The translations under genes and the position numbers were made by a program. Below are positions 1 to 9,052 of a stretch of 64,000 bases of DNA, in pieces (position 1 is the stretch's first letter; each line of letters opens with the position of its first letter). The notes beneath the pieces were generated by a model. It was not told the DNA's origin. It was given only the letters and a program-made list of their open reading frames with translations, and made no database searches. This DNA comes from Streptococcus intermedius SK54 = ATCC 27335 (GTDB taxonomy: Bacteria > Bacillota > Bacilli > Lactobacillales > Streptococcaceae): positions 1 through 64,000 of the forward strand of contig NZ_ATFK01000007.1 of the NCBI RefSeq assembly GCF_000413475.1, read 5' to 3'.

Positions 1-37
1 CAAAGGTCTTTATCGCCATTCAAGCGACAACTATCTT

Positions 38-66
38 AGTATATCACCTACTACTCTTCTTGTCAA
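38..66 (-). promoter_or_regulatory. Strong promoter, probably of an rRNA operon leaving the window
   Basis: Read on the minus strand there is TTGACA (61-66), a 17-base spacer and TATACT (38-43). Immediately upstream (about 67-110) is an A-tract-rich stretch like a UP element. The bases that would be transcribed first (1-30) end in a GACCTTTG string resembling the leader before 16S rRNA in streptococci. The rRNA itself is outside the window, so this is inference from promoter strength and leader resemblance. Confidence 0.65.
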
Positions 67-109
67 TACCTTTTTTCATCTTTTTTTCTAACGCTAAAAG
101 TTTTAAAAC

Positions 110-607
110 GAACCGAAAGTTCTAAAATGAAGTTAGCTACTTGAAAATAGAAATAAATATCTTAGAAACATGTCTACTGCCCCCCAAGAATTAAATACAA
201 TGATTAAAAGAGCCGATTCCAATATCTTAATAAACTGAAACCAGCCATTCAAGACTGTACTATTTTTATGAGTACGATTCGACACAAAACCGTCTAAAGT
301 TTTTATGCACATTCAGTCTAACACCTTATTCATAAAGAAAGGTATCGTTTTTGTGTACGCCTTTGGATCTATCACAAACAATAAAAAAAAGCAATAATAG
401 CCTTGATTTATCACTGTCATAAAAATAATTTTTATTGAAAGTGTTGATATCTTTTGTAAATGGTAGAAAAAGAATTTAATCCTGTCCAATACAGAACTAA
501 ATCCTTTCAATATTTTCTTATACAACTTTCGGGACAATACACTTCTTCTTATAGAATTTTCTCATCATACTTGCATACAGTTAGCTCAAAGAATCTTCTC
601 ATCTATC
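110..607. other. Intergenic region with no gene I can support
   Basis: AT-rich stretch between the putative rRNA promoter and the end of metI. One 74-codon minus-strand frame (313-537) has a TTG start, weak ribosome-binding site and composition typical of chance AT-rich reading frames. I see no convincing gene, tRNA or repeat. Confidence 0.5.
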
Positions 608-1300
608 CTATTTATGTCTTAATTTTCTAGTCAAAAAATCACCAGCAAACTGGATAGTAAAGATAAGAATAATGATAATCACTGTTGCTAAAATAGTGAC
701 ATCATTGTTATAACGATTGAAACCATAAGCAATAGCAACATTGCCAATCCCGCCGGCTCCGACAGCACCGGCCATCGCAGTTTCACCTACAAGTGAAATA
801 AGAGTCACGGTCGTCACACGAATCAAATCGGGCAAACCTTCACTCAGATAGACCCCAACTAGGTCACTGAAAGTCGCTCCACTTGCCTGAGCAGCCTCAA
901 TAACACCATTGTCTAATTCGGCGAGAACAACCTGAACTTGACGAGCAAAGAAAGCAAATACAGCAAAAGAAAGTGGTACGATAGCTGCATTTGGTCCAAT
1001 GCTAGTTCCTACAATCAAATGGGAAAACGGAGAAAGTACGGCTAACAAAATAATAAATGGAATTGCGCGAAAGATTGACGTGGTTTTATCTAAAATCCAA
1101 AAAACTACTTTATTTTCCAAGACTCCTCCCGGAGCGGTCAAAACAAGAAAAAGCCCAGCAATTAACCCTAATAATCCACCAATAACAAAAGAAGTGACTG
1201 TCATATATAATGTCAAGTAAATAGCCGTTCCCCATCCTGCCTGACCACTCCACCCCATTCGATAAACATTTGGCAAATATGTTTGAATAAAGTTTTCCAT
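608..1300 (-). CDS. metI: Methionine ABC transporter permease MetI
   Basis: Membrane subunit of the MetNIQ importer, moving methionine across the cytoplasmic membrane. The 230-residue protein has about five hydrophobic segments. The cytoplasmic coupling loop around residues 135-190 has the EAAQASGAT-type EAA motif and ends in a GAVGAGGIGN segment typical of MetI. The start sits one base after the metN stop, so the two are transcribed and probably translated together. Length is usual for the family. No clear terminator follows; the next bases are the empty left-edge region. Confidence 0.93.
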   Translation of the reverse strand: MENFIQTYLPNVYRMGWSGQAGWGTAIYLTLYMTVTSFVIGGLLGLIAGLFLVLTAPGGVLENKVVFWILDKTTSIFRAIPFIILLAVLSPFSHLIVGTSIGPNAAIVPLSFAVFAFFARQVQVVLAELDNGVIEAAQASGATFSDLVGVYLSEGLPDLIRVTTVTLISLVGETAMAGAVGAGGIGNVAIAYGFNRYNNDVTILATVIIIILIFTIQFAGDFLTRKLRHK

Positions 1301-2362
1301 TTATGCTTCTCCCTTCAATACCGTCAACTGAACACCAGCTTCACGAATAGCTGTTTTAGCTGTTGCTAGATTTTTCTTTTCACCAGATAAAACAACAACC
1401 AGTTCTCCAACAGGCGTTCCACCTAAAATTTCAATATTTCCATAAAGTATGTTGGCAGTAACTTGATGATGTTTGTAAATCTCATTCAGCAAGGGTTCAT
1501 CTGTAGATGTTCCCGCATATTTCATTTGCACCAGAAGGCTATTTGAAGCCAAATACTTTACAATCTCTTGCTGCTCAATCTTATCCATAGCATCATCAAT
1601 TCCTGTTGCAGTTGAGATAAAATCTTTGGTTAAGTCTTGCTGAGGGTTAGAAAAAATATCCAAGACAGATCCTTCTTCAATCAGTCGTCCATTCTGCATG
1701 ACTGCAACACGATTAGCGATATCTTTGACAATTTGCATCTCATGAGTAATCAAAACAATCGTTAATCCGAGCTTTTGATTCAAATCTTGTAACAATGCTA
1801 AGATTTGTTTGGTCGTTTTGGGATCAAGTGCAGAGGTTGATTCATCTGAAATTAAGATTTTGGGATCATTGGCAAGAGCACGTGCAATTGCAACCCGTTG
1901 TTTTTGCCCTCCAGAAAGCTGAGAGGGATAATTTTCAGCACGATCTGCTAAGCCAACGAGCTCCAACAATGTGTGTACTTTCTCTTTCTTCTCTTCTTTT
2001 GACAAACTAGAATGTTTCAACGCAAACGCAACATTTTCTTCCGCTGTTAATTGACTCATCAAATTAAAATGTTGGAAAATCATGCCAATATCTTGACGTT
2101 TACGACGCAATTGTTCTGCTGTTAAGGTTACTTTCTTGTCAAAAAGAACATCCCCATCTACAATAATTTTTCCACTTGTGGGTACCTGCAAAAGGTTAAT
2201 CACACGCACCAAGGTTGATTTCCCAGCTCCAGAATAGCCAACAATTCCATAAATGTCTCCTTCCCGAATATGAATGGTCACATCTTTAACTGCTTGAATC
2301 TGACGTTTCTTTTGTTGAAAAGTTACGTCAATATGCTCTAACTGAATCATTTCTTTACTCAT
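1301..2362 (-). CDS. metN: Methionine ABC transporter ATP-binding protein MetN
   Basis: ATPase of the methionine importer. Visible motifs: Walker [10 protein letters not shown] (about residues 42-50), signature LSGGQKQR (about 150), Walker B ILISDEST (about 170) and the H-loop ITHEM (about 205). Residues about 265-350 form the C-terminal NIL domain, which in this family binds methionine and trans-inhibits transport. The start overlaps the end of the M20 peptidase gene by 8 bases, indicating translational coupling. Length (353) is normal. Confidence 0.95.
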   Translation of the reverse strand: MSKEMIQLEHIDVTFQQKKRQIQAVKDVTIHIREGDIYGIVGYSGAGKSTLVRVINLLQVPTSGKIIVDGDVLFDKKVTLTAEQLRRKRQDIGMIFQHFNLMSQLTAEENVAFALKHSSLSKEEKKEKVHTLLELVGLADRAENYPSQLSGGQKQRVAIARALANDPKILISDESTSALDPKTTKQILALLQDLNQKLGLTIVLITHEMQIVKDIANRVAVMQNGRLIEEGSVLDIFSNPQQDLTKDFISTATGIDDAMDKIEQQEIVKYLASNSLLVQMKYAGTSTDEPLLNEIYKHHQVTANILYGNIEILGGTPVGELVVVLSGEKKNLATAKTAIREAGVQLTVLKGEA

Positions 2363-3728
2363 AACTTACAATCAGCTCCTCTACTAATTCAATATGGGTG
2401 TAATAATCTGCAATGCGTACATTCTCATCACCACCATGGTCTCGACTATTTGCATTACCAAGTCCAAAAGCGACGATCGGTACTTCAAGAGCTTCAAATA
2501 CTGTATGCATCGGACCTGTACCGGCTGTGGTCGGCAAGACAGAAACTCCTTTTTTATAGAATTTCTTAGCCAGTTCAATAACCTTTAAAATCGGTGGCGC
2601 ACTCATATCACTACGATAACTCATTTCGCCCAAAGTATAGACTAATTCTACCTTATCAAAACCATTTTTATCGAGTTGTTTTCGGATTAATTCTAATACT
2701 CTATGAGGTTCTAGTCCTGGAACTAAACGAACTTCTACTTTTGCTGAGGCTTCTGCAGGAAGGATTGTCTTGACTCCTTGTCCTTGGTAACCAGAAGTAA
2801 TTCCTTCAATATTAAAAGAGGGTTCAAAGAAGATTCGATTTAAAAAATCTTTTTTCTCCGCTTGTAATAAAGGTAATTTCAAACCGTAAATGGCTTCTAC
2901 TTCTTCTGGACTGCGCTGAGCGTATCTCTCCACCAAAGCCAATTCTCGTTGATTGGGTGTTATTACTTGTTCATAAAGCCCTTCTACTTTAATGCGTCCA
3001 TCCTTATTTCTCAAGCTAGTAAGGGCATTAATCAAGTACCAAGAAGCTGAATCAATCACGCCACCAAAACTGGAGTGAATGTCCACTTCTGCACTTTTAG
3101 CCTTGATATCAAACGTGACAATTCCCTTATTTCCACCAGAAATTTCAAGTTGACCTAAAGAATTTTTAATGCCTTGCTCCCAAACCAACAGGTCTGCTCC
3201 GTGTAGAAGAGATTTGTGTTTCTCTATATATTTCTCCAAATCAACCGAAGCTGATTCCTCCGCACCTTCCATGATAAAAATGACAGTAACAGGCAAGTCA
3301 TCATGAGTTTGTAGGTATTTTTGAACAGCCGTCAAACGTGCAATAATATGCCCTTTGTCATCATCGACTCCACGACCATACATGCCACCATCCCGAATAG
3401 ATAGAGTGAACGGATCATCTGTCCAAATTTGATCACTATCTGCCGGAACTGTATCATAGTGGTTGTAAAAAATAATTGTCTTAGCTGTTGGATTCTGACT
3501 TTTAAATTTTGCTATCACAAATGGCGCTGTATAACTTTCATCTAATTCCACCTCTGCACCGGCTTTGATAAAGATTTCTTTTAGATAAGCAGCAACTTCT
3601 TGTAGACCAACCTGTTGGGCAAAGATTGATTTTTTAGAAATCAATGCCCGCAAAACGGCAATATAGTCTTGTGCCACCATATCCTCTTCAAATCTTTTAA
3701 TTTGTTCTTCTTCACTTGAAAATGTCAT
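2355..3728 (-). CDS. M20 family metallopeptidase in the methionine-uptake operon
   Basis: Zinc-dependent M20 peptidase or deacylase of 457 residues. Metal-ligand motifs are visible: NHYDTVP (first His-Asp), GRGVDDDKG (bridging Asp), MEGAEES (catalytic Glu pair) and a C-terminal GGDE region. The gene lies between metQ and metN, a conserved streptococcal position. This suggests it releases methionine or a related residue from imported dipeptides or N-acyl compounds, but the substrate is not shown by the sequence. Its ATG is preceded by a GAGGA ribosome-binding site. Often annotated loosely as succinyl-diaminopimelate desuccinylase, which I would not trust. Confidence 0.88.
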   Translation of the reverse strand: MTFSSEEEQIKRFEEDMVAQDYIAVLRALISKKSIFAQQVGLQEVAAYLKEIFIKAGAEVELDESYTAPFVIAKFKSQNPTAKTIIFYNHYDTVPADSDQIWTDDPFTLSIRDGGMYGRGVDDDKGHIIARLTAVQKYLQTHDDLPVTVIFIMEGAEESASVDLEKYIEKHKSLLHGADLLVWEQGIKNSLGQLEISGGNKGIVTFDIKAKSAEVDIHSSFGGVIDSASWYLINALTSLRNKDGRIKVEGLYEQVITPNQRELALVERYAQRSPEEVEAIYGLKLPLLQAEKKDFLNRIFFEPSFNIEGITSGYQGQGVKTILPAEASAKVEVRLVPGLEPHRVLELIRKQLDKNGFDKVELVYTLGEMSYRSDMSAPPILKVIELAKKFYKKGVSVLPTTAGTGPMHTVFEALEVPIVAFGLGNANSRDHGGDENVRIADYYTHIELVEELIVSYE

Positions 3729-3750
3729 CTTTTTTCCTCATAGTTATGGC

Positions 3751-3787
3751 GACAAAACTCAGTCGGCGATTCCAACTGAGTTTTGTC
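3751..3787 (-). promoter_or_regulatory. Perfect 13-bp hairpin between metQ and the M20 peptidase gene
   Basis: Arms 3751-3763 and 3775-3787 are perfectly complementary with an 11-base loop. On the transcribed (minus) strand no U-run follows, so it is not a canonical terminator. It may act as a 3' stabiliser letting the binding protein metQ be made in excess over the downstream peptidase and transporter subunits. Confidence 0.6.
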
Positions 3788-3817
3788 AAACTGAAATACA
3801 GATAAATAGGGGGAATC

Positions 3818-4675
3818 TTACCAAACTGGTTGATCTAGACCATCTGATGTTTCGTCAACTACTTTTTTGACTTCATCTGTATGATAGGCTTTGATAATTT
3901 TCTTAATGGCATCTGCTTTTGGAGATTTTTCCCAATCTTTTTTAGCTGCAATGATATTAAACCATTGTTTTGAGTTTTTATCTTTTGGTTCAACAAACAG
4001 AGCTTTTTTAAAATCAATTTTTGCTTCGGTAACAAAAGTATTATTGACAACAGCTGCATCTACAGATGTCAATGAACGTGCTGTTTGACTGGCATCCAAT
4101 TCTGTAATTTTCAATTTCTTTGGATTTTCTTTGATATTTGCCACAGTTGCCAATTCATTCCCAGATTTGTCTAATTTAATCAGACCTGCAGATTGCAATA
4201 GATTGAGTGCTCGACTTTCATTTGTTGCATCATTTGGAACTGCGATTTCTGCACCATTTGGAATTTGACTTACTTTCGTATATTTATTTTTTCCATTTTT
4301 TGTACCAGAATAGAGGCGAATTGGGGCAATATAAGTTTCAGCTGCTGCGACTACGTTTTGCTTGTTTTCCTTATTCCAGTTGTTCAAAAAATAGTAGTGT
4401 TGGAAAGCATTGATATCCACTTCACCATCAGCAACTGCTTTATTCGGCTGAGAGTAATCCGTAAATTCTGTAAATTGCAACTTGATGTTATCTTTTTTCA
4501 ACAACTCTTGAATCTTGTTCCAACGTTTTTCTTCCGAATCACTTTTTGTCATCACACCAATTTTAACTGTCTTGGCATCAGCATTTTTATTTCCCGAACC
4601 ACAAGCTGCTAAACCAATTACTGCTGTCGCTGCTAGAGCTGTTATTCCAAACCATTTTTTCAATTTCATTTTCAT
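3818..4675 (-). CDS. metQ: Methionine-binding lipoprotein MetQ
   Basis: Extracellular substrate-binding lipoprotein of the NlpA/MetQ family (285 residues). The N-terminus has a lysine-rich start, a hydrophobic stretch and lipobox LAAC (Cys about residue 25), followed by a low-complexity linker. Family features include the KIGVM strand, DINAFQH and a VPNDATNESRAL segment. It heads the metQ-M20-metN-metI operon. An upstream promoter and MET-box-like dyad (4701-4768) imply control by the LysR-type regulator MetR/MtaR. Confidence 0.94.
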   Translation of the reverse strand: MKMKLKKWFGITALAATAVIGLAACGSGNKNADAKTVKIGVMTKSDSEEKRWNKIQELLKKDNIKLQFTEFTDYSQPNKAVADGEVDINAFQHYYFLNNWNKENKQNVVAAAETYIAPIRLYSGTKNGKNKYTKVSQIPNGAEIAVPNDATNESRALNLLQSAGLIKLDKSGNELATVANIKENPKKLKITELDASQTARSLTSVDAAVVNNTFVTEAKIDFKKALFVEPKDKNSKQWFNIIAAKKDWEKSPKADAIKKIIKAYHTDEVKKVVDETSDGLDQPVW

Positions 4676-4700
4676 TCTCCTTTAAAAATCTTATGAAAAT

Positions 4701-4768
4701 AGTATCGCACATATTTACCTGATTGACAAATTGTTATTTCATAACAAGGGTTATAGTTTTAAGCTATA
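4701..4768 (-). promoter_or_regulatory. metQ promoter with MET-box-like operator
   Basis: On the minus strand TTGTCA (4724-4729), 17 bases, then GATACT (4701-4706) form a plausible promoter. Just upstream, 4752-4768 reads TATAGTTTTAAGCTATA, one substitution away from the streptococcal MET-box palindrome TATAGTTTnAAACTATA as I recall it. Placement upstream of -35 fits activation by a LysR regulator responding to methionine supply. Confidence 0.65.
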
Positions 4769-4780
4769 ACTAAATTTATT

Positions 4781-4816
4781 AAAAAACCAGCTGACATTTA
4801 GCATCTAGCTGGTTTT
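4781..4816 (-). terminator. Rho-independent terminator of the amino-acid-binding lipoprotein gene
   Basis: Arms AAAACCAGCT (4783-4792) and AGCTGGTTTT (4807-4816) form a 10-bp stem followed on the minus strand by a run of U. It separates the upstream lipoprotein gene from the metQ operon. Confidence 0.85.
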
Positions 4817-4823
4817 AAGTTTC

Positions 4824-5648
4824 TTATTTCACATCTGCTTCTGCTGGCAAGTAACTACCACCAAAGAATTTTTGAGATAATTTTTCCAGAGTCCCATCTT
4901 TGTACAAGTCTTGAATGCGCTTATTGACAAATGTTTTCAATTCATTTTGCCCCTTTGCTAAAAGTGGATAAACATAAGGTTGTTGATTGCTTGGTAAATC
5001 AATCACTTTTAGGTTATCCAGTTTTTGATTTTTAATAACTGTTTCAACACCGATTTTATCAAAAATCTTATAATCAAACTTTCCATCGTTTAAATGGTTC
5101 ATAATTTGTTGAAAATCCGCTTTTGTATAGCTAATTTTTGTTGGATTGTTAGCATGTGCTTGATTGTATTTTTCTAATTGTGCGGCAGTCGTTGTCCCTT
5201 GCACTACTTCTGTTTTCTTACCACCAATATCATCCAATGATTGAATAGTTTTATCCGATTTTTTCACTACTAAGACATTTGGATTTTTAGCAGTCGGAGC
5301 TGCATACAAGTACTTACCTGCACGTTCTTTTGTATAGCTGATATTGTTCACTGCCATTTGGTAGCGATCGCTATCTAGACCAGCGAAAATACCAGACCAC
5401 TCTGTCGTTTCAAATTTGACCTTGTATTTATTAGAACCTTTAAAAATGGCACGAAGAACTTCAATCTCATAGCCGGTTAGTTTCCCATTTTCTTCATAGT
5501 TAAATGGCTTTGGTGAAGCATTCGTTGCAACTTTGACTTCCGTTTTCCCAGATGAAGTAGCTAACTTTGAATTAGAGCATGCTGCTAACATTCCTGCTGT
5601 TAAAAGTCCAAGAGCTACTAAAGAAGAGTATTTCAATACTTTTTTCAT
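4824..5648 (-). CDS. Amino acid ABC transporter substrate-binding lipoprotein (TcyA/cystine-like)
   Basis: 274-residue periplasmic-binding-protein family 3 lipoprotein. Signal peptide and lipobox LAAC (Cys about 24) are clear. Ligand-domain hallmarks follow: [20 protein letters not shown], then [20 protein letters not shown] and [10 protein letters not shown]. It probably binds cystine or another polar amino acid; no permease or ATPase gene is adjacent, so it may feed a transporter encoded elsewhere. Its place before the metQ operon is conserved in streptococci, suggesting a sulphur amino acid role. It has its own terminator. Confidence 0.85.
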   Translation of the reverse strand: MKKVLKYSSLVALGLLTAGMLAACSNSKLATSSGKTEVKVATNASPKPFNYEENGKLTGYEIEVLRAIFKGSNKYKVKFETTEWSGIFAGLDSDRYQMAVNNISYTKERAGKYLYAAPTAKNPNVLVVKKSDKTIQSLDDIGGKKTEVVQGTTTAAQLEKYNQAHANNPTKISYTKADFQQIMNHLNDGKFDYKIFDKIGVETVIKNQKLDNLKVIDLPSNQQPYVYPLLAKGQNELKTFVNKRIQDLYKDGTLEKLSQKFFGGSYLPAEADVK

Positions 5649-5756
5649 ATTCCTACATAACCTCTTTCATTAAGATAAATCCTATCATATCAAATATTTT
5701 TCTTCTTGACTATTATTTGATTTTAAACATGGGAATGTTTATAGATAACGGTTCAA

Positions 5757-5793
5757 AAAACAGCCCAATTCAAATCTTTGAAACTAGGCTGTT
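5757..5793 (-). terminator. Terminator after the DUF5105-like lipoprotein gene
   Basis: AACAGCC (5759-5765) pairs with GGCTGTT (5787-5793), with an inner TTCAAA/TTTGAA stem, followed on the minus strand by a U-run. It ends the transcript of the lipoprotein gene that stops at 5831. Confidence 0.8.
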
Positions 5794-5830
5794 CTCATAA
5801 TATTATACATTATACACTAACAATAGCATT

Positions 5831-6967
5831 TTAATAAGTATTTCCTCTAAATATACGCATCAACGATTCATAAGACGTATCGCTTGAAGTATCTACAGTC
5901 CACTTATTGCCTTTTTTAACCAATTTTACTTCGTAACCATCACGACTAACTGAATTATTTGTAACTAATGGCAAACTTTCAAATTGGCTTGGCGCGTTTT
6001 CTAAAATATATTTTTCAGCAGCTTTATATGCATCGTTATACTCCGTATACTCACCTTTGTGCTCATCAACAAATTTAGAAATTAAATCATAAGTTCGTAA
6101 ATTTTTAAGTCCAATTGTTTCTGGACGAACATAAACAACTGCAGTCTCTGGCAAGAAAGTTTTTACTTTGTATGATATTTTAGCTCGTTTAGCATTAACC
6201 TTAGCATAAGCTTCTACAAAAGTTCGTAATTCAGCTTCGGTTGGTTTATAGTAAGTAAAGCTTTTACCAAGCTTATCGATGAATTTTTTCACAAATTCAT
6301 TACGATCTTTTTCTAGATCACCACCTAAAGTAAAATCAGCATTTTTAACGTCTTTTTTTGCTAACAAGGTAATAGCTGCTTGATCAGAATCTTGAGAAGT
6401 ACTTAACTTTGAAGCTTTTCCCGAAGCATTTCCACTCAAAAATACTTTCTCTATATATTCCTTTGCAAGATCCGTTACTTTATCAACATTATCAGGGTAT
6501 TTAGAAGCATCCACTTTCAGTTCAATATCTTTGGAACCTTTTTGACCAGTTCCAAAATCTAAAGGAGAGTAATGAAGTTTGTATTTTTCCTTCGGTTTTA
6601 CTTCAAAAACAACATAACCACTAGCACTCTTCTTTTTCGAAATACTTTCAAAAGCAAAAGTTTGAAATTTATTACTTGAATCATAAACCTGAATTGGTTT
6701 AACCTTTTCATCATCTGAATTGTAGAGATTGATATCTCTTGTTGTAAGATTCAGAGTTTTATTGCTCTTATTTTTAATTTCGATATTTAATGCAAGGTAT
6801 TTTGAATCTGAAGACTCATCGCGTGGCAACACGTACATTCCATTTTTTACTTTAAGATCAACATCATTATTTCCAGCAGTGTTCTTCCCACTCGTTTTAC
6901 CAGCACTACAAGCCACAAGAGTTAATGCTATACCAGCAATTAACAGATATTTAAAAATCTTTTTCAT
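5831..6967 (-). CDS. Lipoprotein with DUF4352-like N-terminal and DUF5105-like C-terminal regions
   Basis: 378-residue exported lipoprotein: lipobox LVAC (Cys about 20) after a short signal peptide. Residues about 35-150 resemble the beta-sandwich DUF4352-type domain (KYLALNIEIKNKSNKTLNL, then SASGYVVFEV). Residues about 160-378 form a mixed region resembling the DUF5105 family of Firmicute lipoproteins, with a DTSSDTSYESLMRIF ending. Function is unknown; it is probably anchored on the outer membrane face. Domain names are from pattern memory, so moderately sure. Single-gene transcript with a terminator on each side. Confidence 0.7.
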   Translation of the reverse strand: MKKIFKYLLIAGIALTLVACSAGKTSGKNTAGNNDVDLKVKNGMYVLPRDESSDSKYLALNIEIKNKSNKTLNLTTRDINLYNSDDEKVKPIQVYDSSNKFQTFAFESISKKKSASGYVVFEVKPKEKYKLHYSPLDFGTGQKGSKDIELKVDASKYPDNVDKVTDLAKEYIEKVFLSGNASGKASKLSTSQDSDQAAITLLAKKDVKNADFTLGGDLEKDRNEFVKKFIDKLGKSFTYYKPTEAELRTFVEAYAKVNAKRAKISYKVKTFLPETAVVYVRPETIGLKNLRTYDLISKFVDEHKGEYTEYNDAYKAAEKYILENAPSQFESLPLVTNNSVSRDGYEVKLVKKGNKWTVDTSSDTSYESLMRIFRGNTY

Positions 6968-7058
6968 AAATATTCTCCTTAAAATAATCTTTATCTATTT
7001 TACCATAGATATAGTACTAGGTAAACCAATTTTTGCAAATCATTTGAAATTTCCAATG

Positions 7059-7099
7059 AAAAATGAGATAAGTTCCATTTCGAAACCTACCTCATTTTT
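7059..7099 (-). terminator. Terminator of yebC
   Basis: AAAAATGAG (7059-7067) and CTCATTTTT (7091-7099) form a 9-bp stem with U-rich 3' arm on the minus strand, just after the yebC stop. Confidence 0.75.
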
Positions 7100-7106
7100 A
7101 GGCCTA

Positions 7107-7823
7107 TTAAAATCCTTCTACATTTGTATAAATTTTTTGGACATCTTCGTCATCTTCCAAAACAGCATACAATTTTTCAAATGTTTCTAAGTCTTCACCT
7201 GATAAAGTCACATCAGATTGCGGAATCATTTCCAATTCGGTAACTTGAAATTCCTCCACACCAGATTCGCGGAGAGCAGTCAAGGCTTTGTGCAAATCTG
7301 TTGGTGCTGTATAAACGGTGATAGTACCATCTTCTGCTTCTACATCGTCCACATCAACATCAGCTTCTAGCAGTTGTTCAAACACACTATCAGCATCATC
7401 TCCTGTGAATACAATCACACCTTTATTATCAAACATATAAGACACTGAGCCACTCGCTCCCATGTTCCCACCATTTTTACCAAAGGCAGAACGAACATTT
7501 GCTGCGGTACGATTGACATTTGACGTTAAGGTATCAACGATGAGCATTGAACCATTTGGACCAAAGCCCTCATAACGTCCTTCAGTAAAGGTTTCGTCTG
7601 TATTTCCTTTTGCCTTATCTAACGCTTTGTCAATAATATGCTTCGGCACTTGCGCTTGTTTAGCACGTTCAATAACAAATTTCAAAGCTGAGTTCGATTC
7701 TGGATCTGGTTCTCCTTTTTTAGCTGCTACATAGATTTCAACACCAAATTTAGCATAAACCTTTGAGTTTGCTCCATCTTTTGCTGTTTTCTTTGCTACA
7801 ATATTGGCCCATTTACGTCCCAT
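7107..7823 (-). CDS. yebC: YebC/PmpR family protein (TACO1 family)
   Basis: 238-residue YebC family protein. The N-terminus MGRKWANI, the [14 protein letters not shown] core and the acidic C-terminal DVEAEDGTI segment are diagnostic. Family members act as translation factors relieving ribosome stalling on proline-rich stretches and are also described as transcription regulators. Full length. An AAGGAGA-type ribosome-binding site precedes the ATG. Its position beside tmcAL is usual in streptococci. Confidence 0.93.
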   Translation of the reverse strand: MGRKWANIVAKKTAKDGANSKVYAKFGVEIYVAAKKGEPDPESNSALKFVIERAKQAQVPKHIIDKALDKAKGNTDETFTEGRYEGFGPNGSMLIVDTLTSNVNRTAANVRSAFGKNGGNMGASGSVSYMFDNKGVIVFTGDDADSVFEQLLEADVDVDDVEAEDGTITVYTAPTDLHKALTALRESGVEEFQVTELEMIPQSDVTLSGEDLETFEKLYAVLEDDEDVQKIYTNVEGF

Positions 7824-7937
7824 TGGATATTCTCCTTTAGATTTTCACTTTTTCAATCTTTTTTATTATAACACAAGTCAACTTGAATTTCACTAGTAAA
7901 TTAGTGACAAAATGCTGGTTTATAAAACAATTTTTCA

Positions 7938-9029
7938 TCAATCTACCATAATCGGGATTCTTCCAAAATTCTGTTCCTCTAGCTTTACATTTCCTAGTTG
8001 GTAAATACGATCAGCTTGCTGTGTTAAGAAATCCCATGGTTCTTGACCAATGCGGCTGATGACTTCGATTTTCTTTTTCATCTTTTTAAGATGTTCTTGA
8101 CCTGCTTGAGTAAAACCTAATACGTGAATCCCACTAGGCAAAAACTCATCTCTTGCACCAACCAAAATATAGGTCAAAATCCGTCTGATTCGTGCTTTCG
8201 TATATCGCTTGGTAGTCACTTGTTCGACCAACTCTTCTGTGGTATAACTGGTTTTTGCTGCTTCCCGCAAGCGCACTGCAAGTTCCTGATTAACCTGATA
8301 AAAAGTAGTCAGATCAGGATGACTAATCATCTGATAACGCAAAAAAGGATAGAGTGCTGACCAGGTTACTTTAGGAGACCGAATCAGAAGTTCATGATCT
8401 GGGGTAAATTTTGCTAGAAAACCTGAACAATTCATTCGCTTTCTTAGAGCAGTAGCCGAAGCATATTTTTCATTTTCTGCCTGCGAATGGTAGCCTGCTC
8501 CCTGACGTATGATTGGTGTCAATTGAATATTTTTTCCAGCGCAAGCTTTGGCATAAGAAAGCCCTAAAATATGATTTGGTGTATTTCCAGTGAAGGCCAC
8601 ACCGGCAAATTTTTTCCACATTTCCTGCGTTTTCTGTGGATAAGACAAATCTTCTGGCAAACTTTGCAAGTAATTCACCATTTTCTGTTGATTATCCTCA
8701 TAAATCTGTGAAAAGTATTGATAATCCAGATTTTCTTCCGTCCCAAAAGCCAACTTATCCACACCTAGACGCTCTAAAATGTCCACCGCACCTTGTGCAA
8801 AGTAATCCGCTGACTGAACAGCCACCAAAAATGGCAATTCAACCACCAAATCAGCCCCATTTCGCAGAGCCATTTCCGCGCGTGTCCACTTATCCACAAT
8901 CGCAGGCTCACCACGTTGGACAAAATTCCCCGACATGGCAACAATCTTCACACCTTTAGCCTGCTCTAGCAAAGATTTGTGACCATTGTGGAAGGGGTTG
9001 AATTCTGCAATGATACCGGTGATAGTCAT
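7938..9029 (-). CDS. tmcAL: tRNA(Met) cytidine acetate ligase TmcAL (YlbM family)
   Basis: Nucleotidyltransferase-fold enzyme that makes N4-acetylcytidine at the elongator tRNA-Met wobble position using acetate and ATP. The N-terminus [18 protein letters not shown] holds the HxGH-type motif. [13 protein letters not shown] near residue 320 is also typical. I place the start at the ATG at 9029 because GAAGGAG lies 6 to 8 bases before it; a longer frame to 9050 lacks a ribosome-binding site. The hsdR stop is only 23 bases upstream, so the defence island now sits immediately in front of this housekeeping gene. Confidence 0.9.
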   Translation of the reverse strand: MTITGIIAEFNPFHNGHKSLLEQAKGVKIVAMSGNFVQRGEPAIVDKWTRAEMALRNGADLVVELPFLVAVQSADYFAQGAVDILERLGVDKLAFGTEENLDYQYFSQIYEDNQQKMVNYLQSLPEDLSYPQKTQEMWKKFAGVAFTGNTPNHILGLSYAKACAGKNIQLTPIIRQGAGYHSQAENEKYASATALRKRMNCSGFLAKFTPDHELLIRSPKVTWSALYPFLRYQMISHPDLTTFYQVNQELAVRLREAAKTSYTTEELVEQVTTKRYTKARIRRILTYILVGARDEFLPSGIHVLGFTQAGQEHLKKMKKKIEVISRIGQEPWDFLTQQADRIYQLGNVKLEEQNFGRIPIMVD

Positions 9030-9052
9030 GGAGTGCTCCTTCATATACAAAA

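Noticed and set aside
313-537. 74-codon minus-strand frame in the left gap
   Set aside because: TTG start, poor ribosome-binding site, AT-driven residue composition and no recognisable family; treated as non-coding.
4265-4612. 115-codon plus-strand frame opposite metQ
   Set aside because: Antisense shadow of a clear lipoprotein gene with no ribosome-binding site or family resemblance.
8636-8959. 107-codon plus-strand frame opposite tmcAL
   Set aside because: Shadow frame of a well-conserved gene; composition (many Pro, His, Gln) follows from the antisense codons.
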